Shown: positions 49,190 to 59,856, numbered from the stretch's first letter. The stretch: 64,000 nucleotides of DNA from Arthrobacter sp. Hiyo4 (GCA_002370555.1 AP014718.1:248001-312000); one strand, 5' to 3'. Program-made: numbers and translations. Notes: generated by a model not told the origin, from the sequence alone.

Positions 49190-50835
49190 ATGACCACTGT
49201 GCCGCTGCTGCCCCGTGTTGATGAGATGTACGTGGATGAAAATCGGGTGAGCCAAACCCTGCCCGGGCAGGATTTCGGCTCACGCGTGGAGCTGGCCCTC
49301 GCTGCCACCAACCATCTGTTCAACACCCGGAACTCCAACCGTTACGTGGCGCAGGTGCTGCAGGGCGTCAACGCCGTTGCCACCAAACTGGACCGCACCG
49401 CCCGGCCGTTCACCGGCGTCGGACCTGCCGACATGAAGGCGCGCATCGGCGCCGTGGACCTGGACCGGCCGCTCCCGGACACCGCCGCGGCCCTTGAGGA
49501 GCTTGAGTCCGTCTACCTCCGGGATGCCATCTATTTCCACGATGCCAAGTACGCCGCCCACCTGAACTGCCCTGTGGTGATCCCGGCGCTGGTGGGGGAG
49601 GCCATCCTCTCCGCGGTGAACTCCTCGATGGACACCTGGGACCAGAGCGCCGGGCCACCATGATCGAGCGCCGGCTCATCGACTGGACCGCCGAGCGGCT
49701 GCAGCTGGGGGCCGCTGCCGACGGCGTGTTCACTTCCGGCGGCAGCCAATCCAACCTGCAGGCCCTGCTGATCGCCCGCAACCACGCCGTGGCGGGCCTG
49801 CGTCAGGAACCGGCCAACACCGGACTCCGGCTGCCCGCCCTGCTGGAAAAGCTGCGCATTTTCACGTCCGCGGACAGCCACTTCAGCATCCAGAAATCCG
49901 CCTCCATGCTCGGTATGGGTTTCGACGCCGTCATCTCGGTCCCGTGCGCCCCGGACCACAGGATGGACCCTGCCGCCCTCGCAGAGGCCATGGCGGAAAC
50001 GCACGACGCCGGGCTGGTGCCGATGGCGGTTGTGGCCACCGCCGGGACCACCGACTTCGGTGCCGTGGACCCGCTCGCGGACCTCGCCGCCCTGGCCCGT
50101 GCCTACGGTGCCTGGTTCCACATTGACGCGGCCTACGGCGGTGGGCTGATGGTTTCGAACCGCTACCGCCACCTGCTGGACGGCACGCGGCTGGCCGATT
50201 CCGTCACCGTGGACTTCCACAAAACGTTCTTCCAGCCCGTCAGCTCCAGCGCGCTGCTGGTCCGGGACCGCGCCATGCTGCAGCACGTCACCTACTACGC
50301 GGATTACCTGAACCCGGAAAGCGCCGCCCTGGCCGAGATCCCCAACCAGGTGGACAAGAGCATCCAGACCACCCGGCGCTTTGACGCGCTCAAGCTGTGG
50401 CTGACCCTGCGCATCATGGGCGCGGACGCGATCGGCGCCCTTTTTGACGAGGCCATCGACCTTGCCACGCGGGTGGGCTCCGTACTGGCGGCCGACGACG
50501 ACTTCGAGCTCGCCGCCGCTCCGGAACTCAGCACGCTGGTTTTCCGGTACCGGCCGCGGGTCTCCGGTTCTGAACTCGCCGGGGCAGTGTCCGACGCCGG
50601 TGGGCGGCTCTCCGAGGAGGCGGCAGACGCCCTCAACCCGGCCATCCGCGCGGCGGTCTTCGCCTCCGGCCAGGCCGTGGTGGCCGGCACCAAGGTGGCG
50701 GGCAGGCACTACCTGAAGGTCACCCTCCTCAACGCCGAGGCAACCCTGGAGGACATCAGGGAGATCATCGAACTGCTCCGCCGCACCGGCGCGCAGTTGC
50801 TGGCAAACACCGCCACAACGGGAGCATCCGCATGA
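49190..50835 (+). CDS. desA: PLP-dependent lysine/diamino-acid decarboxylase (DesA-like)
   Basis: Group II PLP decarboxylase that, in desferrioxamine pathways, turns lysine into cadaverine. Key parts: [35 protein letters not shown] and the PLP lysine in [12 protein letters not shown]. One G is missing near 49655; repair restores [15 protein letters not shown] and about 548 residues. The 49190 ATG follows the iron box. The stop overlaps the next start (ATGA at 50832-50835). Diaminobutyrate decarboxylase is the alternative activity; lysine is favoured by the operon content. Confidence 0.9.
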
Positions 50836-52197
50836 GCACCTCCACGGAACCGCGCATCTACGACTTCGCCGGTATCGGCGTCGGGCCCTTCAATCTGGGC
50901 CTCGCCGCCCTCAGCGAGCCGATGGACGGCCTCGACGGCGTCTTCCTGGAACAGCGGGATTCCTTCGACTGGCACCCCGGCATGATGCTGGAACCTGCCC
51001 ACCTCCAGGTGCCGTTCATGGCGGACCTGGTGACTCTGGCCGACCCCACCTCGCCGTATTCGTTCCTGAACTTCCTCAAGCAGACCGGGCGGCTCTACCG
51101 GTTCTACATCCGGGAAAACTTCTATCCGCTGCGCGCGGAGTACAACCAGTACTGCCAGTGGGTGGCCGGCCAGCTGCGGTCCGTCCGTTTTAGCACGGTT
51201 GTGCTGGATGTAACGTACGACGCCGGCGTGTACCGCCTTTCGGTGGAAGGTCCGGAGGGGCCTGAGGTGCTGCTGGCGCGGCGCCTGGTGCTGGGCACGG
51301 GCACCTCCCCGTACGTGCCGGCGTCGTGTGACGGGATAGTCGACGCTGCGGCCAACGGCGGGGACTTGTCCTCCACAATGCCGACTACCTGTCGAGGAAG
51401 AGTGAGCTGCAGGCCAAACGCAGCATCACCATCGTGGGCAGCGGCCAGAGCGCCGCGGAAATCTACTACGAGCTCCTGCAGGAGATCGACGTCCACGGCT
51501 ACCAGCTGAACTGGGTTACCCGGTCAGGGCGGTTCTTCCCGCTGGAGTACACCAAGCTCACGCTGGAGATGACCTCGCCGGAGTACGTGGACTACTTCCA
51601 CCGGCTGCCGCAGGACCAGCGCGACGGCCTGATCAAGAGCCAGAAGAACCTGTACAAGGGCATCAACTCCGAGCTGATCGACGCCATCTACGACCTCCTC
51701 TACACCAAGAGCCTTTCCGGCATGGTGGACACCCAGCTCCTGACTCACTCGTCACTCACCGGCGCCGCGTGGGATCAGGCCACCGGTTCCCACACCCTGC
51801 AGCTCCGACACGAGGAGCAGGGCTCGGATTATGTCCTGGACAGCGAGGCCGTGGTCCTGGCCACCGGCTACACCTACCGGGAGCCGGAATTCCTGGCCGG
51901 CATCCAGGAGCGGATCGCACGGGACACCGCCGGCAGGTTCGCCGTGGCACGCAACTACAGTACCGGCGTCGAACCGGCGAAATTTTCGTCCAGAACGCCG
52001 AACTGCACACGCATGGTTTTGTCACCCCGGACCTGGGCATGGCCGCCTATCGCAACTCGTGCATCCTGCGCGAAATCACCGGCCGCGAGGTCTATCCGGT
52101 GGAGCGCAGCATCGCGTTCCAGCAGTTCGGCGCGCCGGATGGCCTGGCCGAATCCGCCGGAACACTCCCAGCCGCGAAGGCCGGGGTGTCCGCATGA
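50832..52197 (+). CDS. desB: lysine/cadaverine N6-hydroxylase (DesB/IucD-like)
   Basis: FAD- and NADPH-dependent N-hydroxylating monooxygenase. FAD motif [16 protein letters not shown], the SidA/IucD segment [24 protein letters not shown] motif [19 protein letters not shown] and the C-terminal [13 protein letters not shown]. Single-base losses near 51370 and 51972. Corrected length 455 residues. Makes the hydroxamate precursor N-hydroxycadaverine. Overlaps both neighbours by 4 bp. Confidence 0.92.
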
Positions 52198-52784
52198 GCT
52201 TCACGTTCCGCTGTGTTGACGCCGTTGCCGATGCACCACTCCTCCACAGCTGGGTAACCCAGCCCTGTGCGTCGTTCTGGGGGATGCTGTCCTCCACAGT
52301 CGACGTGGTTGTGGAGGAGTACACAAAGATCCAGTCCAGCGGCCATCACCATGCGCTGCTGGGGCTCGACGGCGGCGTGCCCGCCTTCCTGATGGAGGAG
52401 TACCGTCCGTCCGCCTCACCACTGGCCGCAGCCTATGCCGTGCAGGACGGCGACATCGGCATGCACCTGCTGGTGGCGCCGCCGTCGGGAGATCCCCAAC
52501 CGGGGTACACGGCCGCGGTAATGGATGCCGTGCTGGAGCGGTTGTTCGAAAAACCGGGCGTGGAACGCGTGGTGGTGGAACCGGATGCCAGGAACGCCAA
52601 GATCCATGTGCTCAACGAGCGGCTCGGCTTCCAGCCGGCAGGAGTCGTAACGCTGCCGGACAAGGAAGCGCTGCTCAGCTTCTGCACCCGCCAGGACTAC
52701 CTTGCCGCCCGCGCCGTGCTCCGCAACCACCTCGACCTTTCCCATGACCTTTCCGCCCCGATCCACCAGGGAGCCATACTGTGA
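52194..52784 (+). CDS. desC: N-acyltransferase for hydroxamate formation (DesC-like)
   Basis: 196-residue GNAT-fold enzyme of the MbtK/IucB family, which acylates the N-hydroxy amine with acetyl- or succinyl-Co[21 protein letters not shown] starts the domain; [20 protein letters not shown] and [20 protein letters not shown] are family marks. Intact. Starts in an ATGA overlap with desB and ends in a GTGA overlap with desD. Confidence 0.9.
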   Translation: MSFTFRCVDAVADAPLLHSWVTQPCASFWGMLSSTVDVVVEEYTKIQSSGHHHALLGLDGGVPAFLMEEYRPSASPLAAAYAVQDGDIGMHLLVAPPSGDPQPGYTAAVMDAVLERLFEKPGVERVVVEPDARNAKIHVLNERLGFQPAGVVTLPDKEALLSFCTRQDYLAARAVLRNHLDLSHDLSAPIHQGAIL

Positions 52785-54661
52785 CCATCATCGAGCTGGA
52801 CCCCACCGCCGCTGCCATGGCGGGAACCACCGCGGACACCGTCCCGCACCTCGCGCCGGAGCGCTGGGCCACGGCCAACCGCCACCTGGTCCGCAAGGCG
52901 CTCGCCGAATTCCTGCACGAACGCATCCTGAAGCCGCAGTGCCTGGGCTCCGGCAGGGGTGCCACGGGTCCGGACGAGCCCGCGGTGTACGTGGTCCGCA
53001 GCGACGACGGCTCCACGGCGTACTCGTTCACCGCCCGCGTCCTGGAGCTGGAGCACTGGTCGGTGGACGCCGCGTCCATCCGCTGCACCCGGAGCGGCGG
53101 GGATGCCGCCCCCGATGCCCTGCGTTTCATCACCGAGTTCAAGGACACACTGGGGATCCGCGAGGAGATGCTCCCGGTCTACCTCGAGGAGATCAGCAGC
53201 ACGCTGGCCGGCCACTCCTACAAGCAGTGGCTGGGACAGCCGTCCGCCGCGGAACTCGCGGCAGGAGTCACCGGCGGCACGGACCCCGCCGCCGACTTCC
53301 AGGCCATCGAACGCAGCATGACTGAGGGCCACCCGTGTTTCGTGGCCAACAACGGCCGGCTGGGGTTCGGCATCAGCGACTACCGGGCGTACGCACCGGA
53401 GACCGGAGCCCCCGTCCGCTTGGAATGGATCGGGGTCCACCGCAGCAAGGCTGTCTTCACCGCCAGCGCCGGATTGGACTACCGCCCCCACCTGGAGGCC
53501 GAGCTCGGCGCCGCCGCGCTGCAGTCCTTTGAAACCGAATTCACCGCCCAGGGTGTGGACCCCGCCCAGTACTTCCTCATGCCGGTGCACCCATGGCAGT
53601 GGGAGAACAAGCTCACCGTCACGTTCGCGGCCGAAATTGCCCAGCAGCACATCATCCACCTGGGGACAGGCCCGGACAGCTACCAGGCCCAGCAGTCCAT
53701 CCGCACGTTCTTCAACACGAGCGCCCCGGCGAAGAGCTACGTCAAGACGGCGATATCCGTCCTGAACATGGGCTTTATGCGCGGCCTCTCGCCGCAGTAC
53801 ATGAAAGCCACCCCGGCCATCAACGACTGGCTGCAGGATCTGATCCGTTCAGACGAAGCCCTGCAGAAACGCGGCCTGGCGATGATCAGCGAGATCGCTG
53901 CCATCGGCTACCACAACGGCTACTACGAGGCCGCGTCCGCCAAGGGCTCGCCATACCGGAAGATGCTGTCCGCGCTGTGGCGGGAAAGTCCGCTCCAGCT
54001 GCTGGAGGACGGCCAGCAGCTGGCCACCATGGCGTCCCTGCTGCACGTCGATTCGACCGGCAAACCGATGGTGTCCGCCCTGATTGAGCGCTCCGGACTG
54101 GAGCCTGCCGAATGGCTGCGCCGCTACTTCGAGGCCTACCTCGTCCCGCTGGTCCACTGCCTCTACCGGTACGAACTCGCCTTTATGCCGCATGGCGAGA
54201 ACGTGATCCTGGTGCTGGACAACGGTGTGCCCGTCCGTGCGGTGATGAAGGACATTGCCGAGGAAATCGTGGTGATGGGGCGCCGGCTGGACCTCCCCGA
54301 AGAAGTGTCACGCATCCGCGCGGACATTCCCGACGGCGAAAAGGTGCTGGCCATCTTTACGGATGTGTTCGACTGCATCTTCCGGTTCCTCGGTGCCCTG
54401 CTGGTGGAGGACGGGAAGCTCAGCGAGGATCAGTTCTGGGGCACGGCCGCGCGGGTCATCCGGGACTACCAGGCCGAGCACCCGGAGCTGGCGGACCAGT
54501 TCGCCCGCCACGACCTGTTCGCCGCCGACTTTGAACTGTCGTGCCTGAACCGGCTGCAGCTGCGGAACAACCAGCAGATGCTTGACCTCACGGACCCGTC
54601 CGGCGGGTTGCAGCTGGCCGGCCGGCTCGCCAACCCGCTCGCCAGGTTCGCTGTGGGGTGA
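52781..54661 (+). CDS. desD: NIS siderophore synthetase (DesD-like, IucA/IucC family)
   Basis: ATP-dependent synthetase that joins hydroxamate units, oligomerising and cyclising N-hydroxy-N-succinylcadaverine in the desferrioxamine pathway. 626 residues, intact. IucA/IucC signatures: GHPCFVANNGRLGFGISDY, FLMPVHPWQWENKL, SIRTFFNTSAPAKSYVKTA, and the C-terminal FhuF-like part YELAFMPHGENVILVLDNG. Last gene of the operon. No receptor, ferric reductase or exporter is adjacent. Confidence 0.95.
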   Translation: MTIIELDPTAAAMAGTTADTVPHLAPERWATANRHLVRKALAEFLHERILKPQCLGSGRGATGPDEPAVYVVRSDDGSTAYSFTARVLELEHWSVDAASIRCTRSGGDAAPDALRFITEFKDTLGIREEMLPVYLEEISSTLAGHSYKQWLGQPSAAELAAGVTGGTDPAADFQAIERSMTEGHPCFVANNGRLGFGISDYRAYAPETGAPVRLEWIGVHRSKAVFTASAGLDYRPHLEAELGAAALQSFETEFTAQGVDPAQYFLMPVHPWQWENKLTVTFAAEIAQQHIIHLGTGPDSYQAQQSIRTFFNTSAPAKSYVKTAISVLNMGFMRGLSPQYMKATPAINDWLQDLIRSDEALQKRGLAMISEIAAIGYHNGYYEAASAKGSPYRKMLSALWRESPLQLLEDGQQLATMASLLHVDSTGKPMVSALIERSGLEPAEWLRRYFEAYLVPLVHCLYRYELAFMPHGENVILVLDNGVPVRAVMKDIAEEIVVMGRRLDLPEEVSRIRADIPDGEKVLAIFTDVFDCIFRFLGALLVEDGKLSEDQFWGTAARVIRDYQAEHPELADQFARHDLFAADFELSCLNRLQLRNNQQMLDLTDPSGGLQLAGRLANPLARFAVG

Positions 54662-54674
54662 GCCCACCCCGGGG

Positions 54675-55334
54675 TCAGCTGAGCTCGTCCACCTTGCGCT
54701 GAAGCACCGCGCGCTCGGCGGCGTTCCCGCACAGCGCCACGGACTGCCGGAGTGCGGACCGTGCGTCGTCACGGCGGCCGAGCCGGGTGAGCATCTCGCC
54801 ACGGGCCGCGGCGAGCAGGTGCGAGCCCGCCAGTTCTCCGCGTGCGGCGATGGCTTCCACCAGCTCCAGTCCGTCCACCGGGCCGGAAGCCATCGCCACC
54901 GCCACTGCACGGTTGAGTTCGACGACGGGGACGGGCCAGCCTGCCGAGGGCTTCGCAGAGGATGACGATCCGCTGCCAGTGTCCGTCTCGGCAACCGAAT
55001 GAGCCACCGCGTGGCACTCAGCGATGGAAGCCTGGAGACCGTAGGCACCCAACCCGCGTCCGGATCCCGCGGCCCGGGCCAGCGCCGCACGTCCGCGCCG
55101 GATCGCGGCCTGGTCCCACCGCCGTCGGTCCTGGTCTTCCAGAAGCACCGGGCGGCCCGACGCATCAAGCCGGGCCGGGAACCGCGCGGCGGTGAGTTCC
55201 ATCAGCGCAATCAGCCCGAAATCCTCGGGCTCCGGCGAGATCCGCGCCAGCATGCGGGCCAGGGCGCCGACGATGCGGGCGGATTCCATCCGCCACACCG
55301 CCTCGACGGCGCCCCGCGCCTCAACACCACTCAC
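54675..55334 (-). pseudogene. ECF-type sigma factor with both sigma domains deleted
   Basis: 219 codons, open throughout. The start VSGVEARGAVEAVWRMESAR with IVGALARMLARI is the usual beginning of a YCII-linked ECF sigma factor. The protein then continues directly with SPEPEDFGLIALMELTAARF, RPVLLEDQDRRRWDQAAIRR and VVELNRAVAVAMASGPVDGL, the helical C-terminal extension of this class. Regions sigma-2 and sigma-4, which bind core polymerase and promoter, are gone, in frame. Paired with the YCII gene upstream. It could still be translated as a stand-alone C-terminal domain. Confidence 0.8.
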
Positions 55335-55341
55335 CGTTGGG

Positions 55342-55757
55342 TCAGAGCTGCCCGGTCTGTTCGCGCCAGGCGCGTTCCATCTGGATCCATTCGTTGTCCT
55401 GCGGGAACTCGTCGATGCTGGTCACGCGCCCGATCTCGGTCTTGGTGCCCGCCGTCATGGGAGCCCGCTTGGCCCACTCGACGGCCTCCTTGATCGATGC
55501 CACGTCCAGGATGTGGTAGCCGCCGAACAGTTCCTTGGTTTCGCCGTAGGGCCGTCCGTGACCACGGGTGTTTCGCCGGTGAAGTCCACCACCACGCCGT
55601 TTTTCGCGTCGTCGCGGCCGTCGGCCGCCAACAGGACCCCGGCGCGGATGAGCTCGCCGTTGTACTTGCCCATGGCTTCGAGGACTTCGTTGAAATCGAG
55701 GTTCTCGAACTTCTCGAACGCCTCGTCGGCCCGCATAATCAACATGTACTTGGCCAT
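55342..55757 (-). CDS. YCII-related (DGPF) protein
   Basis: 138 residues after adding one C near 55552. MAKYMLIMRADEAFEKFENL, the signature VVTDGPYGETKELFGGYHIL and the end IDEFPQDNEWIQMERAW match the YCII/DGPF family, usually found with an ECF sigma factor as here (55334 start, 8 bp downstream). Start is ATG 55757; GTG 55760 is possible. Role unknown; thought to sense or turn over small metabolites. Confidence 0.85.
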
Positions 55758-55895
55758 CACGTACTCCTTGGTTTTATGGAAGGTCGCCCTTCGACCTTCT
55801 CATCCATAGGTCGAACGGTGCGAGGCAGGATTGACACAAACCGGAGATCTTTCTGGACCACTGAGAGGGCAGGCTGACTCTGGCCCGGGCCCTAG

Positions 55896-56078
55896 CTGTT
55901 CTTCCGGGTGGACGACATGGACGCCGCCCTGGCCCGGGTGAGTGAACTTGGCGGCTCGACGGACAGCGCGGAACTGGGCGACGAGGACCCGGCGGAGTAC
56001 GGAAGATTCAGGCTCTGCCAGGACGACCAGGGCTCGACCTTCGGCCTGCACCAGCCGCCGGCGCCGTTACACGGCTAG
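55896..56078 (+). pseudogene. C-terminal fragment of a VOC/glyoxalase protein
   Basis: The frame reads LFFRVDDMDAALARVSELGG, DPAEYGRFRLCQDDQGSTFG and LHQPPAP before a stop at 56076-56078. This is the second beta-alpha-beta-beta-beta unit of a VOC-family protein. The first half is missing; a stop codon (TAG at 55893) precedes the fragment and no start is visible. A second, unrelated VOC fragment lies at 7340-7629. Confidence 0.68.
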
Positions 56079-56087
56079 TCTGGGCGC

Positions 56088-56855
56088 ATGGAGACACCCA
56101 CCACCGCGCTCGTAACAGGGGCAACCGCAGGGCTGGGAGCGGAGTTCGCCCGCCAGCTCGCGCAGGAAGGCCACCACATGGTGCTGGTGGCCCGCGACGC
56201 CGCCCGGCTGCAGCAGATCGCTGACGAACTCGAGCGTGATTACAGTGTTTCCACCGAGGTGCTGCCCGCAGACCTGACGGACGACGCCGGTGTGGCTGCC
56301 GTCGTCGGGCGCCTCACGGACGCTGCACGGCCGGTTGAGATCCTGGTGAACAATGCGGGGACCGGGCTGCTGCATTCCTTCGAAAACAATTCCGTGGACG
56401 ACGAGAAACGGCACCTGCGCCTGCACGTGCAGACCCCCATGGAGCTCTGCCATGCAGTACTGCAGGGGATGCTGGAGCGGCACTCCGGCCGGATCATCAA
56501 CGTGGCCAGCGTGGCGGCCTTCGCCAACCGGGGCAGCTATTCGGCTGCGAAGGCCTGGCAGGTCAGCTTCAGCCGCTGGGCCAACCTGGCGTACGGGACT
56601 AAAGGCGTGCACGTCACCGCGCTGTGCCCCGGGTTCACGCACACCGAATTCCATGACCGGATGGGCATGGACAAGTCGGTTGCCCCGCACTGGATGTGGC
56701 TGCGGGCGGACTGGGTGGTCCGGGACGGCCTGGCTGACAACGCCCGCGGGAAGGGCGTTTCGATCCCCACCAAACGCTACAAACTGGTGGCCGCGATCTC
56801 GCGTGTGCTGCCGGCGCGGTTTACGTCCGGGCCGCCGCGGCGTCCGAAGCAGTAG
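56088..56855 (+). CDS. short-chain dehydrogenase/reductase
   Basis: 255 residues, intact. Cofactor motif TALVTGATAGLGAEFARQLA (TGxxxGxG), the NNAG motif in ILVNNAGTGLL, catalytic Ser in IINVASVAAF and YSAAK with Tyr and Lys. Arg in LVARDAARL suggests NADP. Classical SDR of the type often annotated as YqjQ/DltE-like oxidoreductase. Starts 9 bp after the VOC fragment. Substrate unknown. Confidence 0.9.
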   Translation: METPTTALVTGATAGLGAEFARQLAQEGHHMVLVARDAARLQQIADELERDYSVSTEVLPADLTDDAGVAAVVGRLTDAARPVEILVNNAGTGLLHSFENNSVDDEKRHLRLHVQTPMELCHAVLQGMLERHSGRIINVASVAAFANRGSYSAAKAWQVSFSRWANLAYGTKGVHVTALCPGFTHTEFHDRMGMDKSVAPHWMWLRADWVVRDGLADNARGKGVSIPTKRYKLVAAISRVLPARFTSGPPRRPKQ

Positions 56856-56994
56856 CCCTCCGCGGCGCACGGACGGCCACCACCACGGCGATACCGATCA
56901 CGGCGCCAACAAAGGTCTCCACCGCAACCCGCACGGCCGAGAGCCGGTCGTTGTTCGCCGGGCCCAGGGCGTGCAGGGTGCGGGCGTGGGCCAT
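56821..56994 (-). pseudogene. fragment of a FUSC-like membrane protein
   Basis: On the minus strand from 56994: RTLHALGPANNDRLSAVRVA then VETFVGAVIGIAVVVAVRAP. GPANNDRLSAVRVA is the opening phrase of actinobacterial FUSC-family proteins just before the first span. Only that span remains, and the end overlaps the SDR gene. Probably a 5' fragment of a lost gene; it may also be a small membrane ORF. Confidence 0.4.
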
Positions 56995-57118
56995 GACTCT
57001 GCGCACAGCCAACACCTCAAGCCCTTGTTCGAAAATTAGCAGAAGCCCGGAACGCTGACCATTAGCTGGGTCACAGGGCGTCGCGTGGGCTGGCCGGAGG
57101 CCACTGCCAGGCACGGCT

Positions 57119-57168
57119 AAGGCCCGCCTGCGTGCTTCCCCCAAGGAAAGCGCGCGGGACGGGCCTTT
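57119..57168 (-). terminator. terminator after the MHS transporter gene
   Basis: AAGGCCCG (57119-57126) and CGGGCCTT (57160-57167) close a GC-rich stem-loop that includes CGCC/GCG pairing, about 55 bp beyond the stop of the minus-strand transporter at 57223. No long T-run. Confidence 0.55.
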
Positions 57169-57222
57169 GAGCGCGGGCTACAAGACGGCCAGGCCGGTTT
57201 GTTGTTCCGATGCGTTGCTTGC

Positions 57223-58844
57223 TTAGACTCCGGCCGGAACCTTAGCGGCCGCGGCATCGGTGACGTCCTGGGATTCGAACGGCATGTCGTCCAGGTCAAT
57301 CAGCGGGTTCTCGTCCTGGGTGGCAACCAGTTCCTTGGCCTCTGCCTGGGTGTCCACGCTGGGCATGGAGCCGGGCAGCGGACGCTGGGCTGATTCCTTC
57401 AGGAAGTAGATGGCCACAGCTCCGATGGCTGAAGTAGCCATGAGGTAGTAGGCCGGCATCATGTCATCGCCGGTCGTCGTGATCAGCGCGGCAACGATGA
57501 ACGGGGTGGTGCCTCCGAAGATCGCCACGGCGAAGTTGTAGGCGATGCCCATGGCGCCGTACCTGTTGGCTGTCGGGAACTGCGCGGGCAATGCAGAGGC
57601 GAGGTTCGCAACATAGAACGTCACCGGGAAGGCGATCAGCGAGAGGCCTGCCAGAGTTGACCAGACGTCGCCGACGCCGATCAGGAGGAACGCCGGGGTT
57701 GCCAGCACCACTGTGCTGATGGCGCCGATCCACAGCACGGGACGGCGGCCGATCCGGTCAGACAGCTTCCCGGTCAGGGGATACAGAGGCTCATGATGAC
57801 CAGCACGGGGATGGTCAGCAGCGTTCCGTGGACGGGATCGTAGCCCTTGGACTCGGTGAGGTACGTCGGCATGTACGACGTCAAGGCGTAGCCGGCCGTG
57901 TTGGCTGCGGCGACGAGGATCATGGCCACGATGAGCGAGCGCCAGTAAGCCTTGACGATTCCTAAGGGACCCTTGGCGGCGTCCACGTCAGCTGCTGCGG
58001 CGTCCTGCCCGATGGTTTCCTTGGCGTCGAGAGTGGCCTGGAACTGAGGGGATTCCTCGATCTTGTTCCGGAAGTAGATGGCGATGAGGCCCAGCGGACC
58101 TGCAACCAGGAATGGAATGCGCCAGCCCCATTCCTCCATGGCGGTCTGGCCAAGGGTCAACTGCAGGACAGAAACCAGCGCCGCACCCAGGGCAAAGCCA
58201 AGGTAGCTGCCCATGTCCAGGAAGCTTGCAAAGAATCCACGGCGCTTGTCCGGGGCGTATTCGCTCACGAACGTCGTGGCGCCTGCATATTCACCGCCGG
58301 TGGAGAAGCCCTGTACAAGCTTCAGGATGACGAGCAGCGCAGCGGCCCAGATGCCGATCTGGGCGTATCCGGGCAACAGCCCGACGGCGAACGTACTGGC
58401 CGCCATAATCATCAGTGTTGCGGCGAGGACCTTTTGCCGCCCGATCTTGTCGCCGAGCCAGCCGAATACAACACCGCCGAGTGGACGGGCAATGAAGGTG
58501 GCAGCGAACGTTCCAAGCAGGAACAGCGTCTGGACGGACTTGTCGGCTTCGGGGAGGAAGACCGGTCCCATGGTGGTGATCAGGTAGCCGAATACGCCGA
58601 CGTCGAACCACTCCATGGTGTTACCCACGATGGTTCCGCCGAGCGCTTTTTTCAGCATGGGCTGGTTTACAACATTCACGTCGGACTCTTTGAGCCTGCG
58701 GCGTACAAGGATCTTCGGTTTACGCGGACTTGGGAGTGCGTTATTTGGTGCTGCTTCGTTGGGTCGGCTGGCGTTGTTCACGCCTGCTGAAGAGTCGGTC
58801 CTGCTTCGGTCTGTGGGCATTTGGGCGACTCCTATGGAGGTCAT
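57223..58844 (-). CDS. MFS transporter of the metabolite:H+ symporter (ProP-like) family
   Basis: 540 residues after adding one base near 57780. Twelve spans; family marks are GGTIVGNTMEWFDVGVFGYL near the first span, FIARPLGGVVFGWLGDKIGR (the loop 2-3 motif), LVQGFSTGGEYAGATTFVSE and APDKRRGFFASFLDMGSYLG. These match proline/betaine (ProP) or dicarboxylate MHS transporters. The N-terminal 60 residues and the C-terminal acidic tail are extra. ATG 58844 is my start; ATG 58820 is possible. Substrate cannot be decided. Confidence 0.88.
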
Positions 58845-59312
58845 TTGCTTGCGACTTGTAGCTGCCCCGCTCTGGGCAGGCTTTCAATTTTACGCCGGAT
58901 TCAAAGGCAAATGAGAGTTTTATACCGTAAGGTGCCCTTCTTAGAGAGGGTTTCCACCGGTTGTCAGGGATTTCTTTTGGCTGCTCTCGCCCCGTCATCA
59001 TTGGGATTCGGACGGTTCGCCGCCGTCGTTACCGAATCTTTTTGTTCACGACCCCTTTTTTGTGCCATTTTTCCCCTGATCCGCGCGGAAAAGTGACAGC
59101 CGCCACGGCCGTTCGGGCACCAGTTCCCGCCGCCACCCGGCCCCATGTATAGGCCGGAGATCGGGGGTTCACAACCGGGCCTGAAACTGCCTATTGTTGA
59201 TTCATGGGAACACTGATTTTTGAGTAGGCGGACGCCTGCGGCCTGGTACCACCGGCCCCGTCCATGCTGATCTCGTCAGACACACTGATTCTCCTCAGAA
59301 AGGTTCCACCAA
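58845..59312. other. gene-free gap upstream of the MHS transporter
   Basis: About 470 bp, more AT-rich than average, with no ORF I can support. It should hold the transporter promoter. A seven-codon reading frame (MGTLIFE, from 59204) looks like the start of something lost, but there is too little to name. Confidence 0.4.
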
Positions 59313-59524
59313 ATGACTGAAAGCAACACTCCCGGCCACCCGAATCCGCGCAGGACGACGCCGAAACCAAGGGCATCCGGGCCGGGCTGACCGAAGCGCA
59401 GCGGGCTATGCTTGCCAGCAAATCCAGGGGCGGCGACTCCGGGCTACAGAGTGTCGGCAAGAACCACAAGCCCACCCACGTCAGCGGCAAGCAGGGCCCG
59501 GCAGAGAAGAAGGTCCGCTGGTAA
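59313..59524 (+). CDS. small hydrophilic protein of unknown function
   Basis: ATG at 59313 (MTESNTPGHP) with one base missing near 59340 to join ESAQDDAETKGIRAGLTEAQ, RAMLASKSRGGDSGLQSVGK and PAEKKVRW. Corrected length 70 residues, highly charged, no membrane span, probably unstructured. I do not recognise it. It precedes another small hydrophilic gene and then ligD on the other strand. Confidence 0.55.
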
Positions 59525-59595
59525 ATCCAGCGCCAGGACAGCACGCCAGACCTACTATTGGTAACCACTTCATTTCATTGCGGAAGGAAGAAAAA

Positions 59596-59856
59596 ATGGC
59601 TGAAAAAAATGCTGGACCAAGGATCGAACCGGAGGTCGCGGATCATCTCGCGGCAGCCATGGACACCCCGTCCATGCCGGACCCGGCCACCATTGCGGTG
59701 ACCACGGCGATGGCCGGCGAACGCCATTGGCCGGACGGCAACGGCAAGCGCCGGCACCCCAAGGAACGGGGCGCAGGCCACGGCCGCGTGGGCCAGGAAG
59801 CTGCAGTGACGGCCGTGCACCGTACCGGACGCCCGCAGATGCCGCACTCGTCCTAG
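59596..59856 (+). CDS. small histidine- and proline-rich protein of unknown function
   Basis: 86 residues from ATG 59596 with a GGAAGGAAG ribosome-binding site. MAEKNAGPRIEPEVADHLAA, then a basic second half (GNGKRRHPKERGAGHGRVGQ; HRTGRPQMPHSS). No family recognised. It ends 40 bp before the shared terminator at 59899. Confidence 0.6.
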   Translation: MAEKNAGPRIEPEVADHLAAAMDTPSMPDPATIAVTTAMAGERHWPDGNGKRRHPKERGAGHGRVGQEAAVTAVHRTGRPQMPHSS

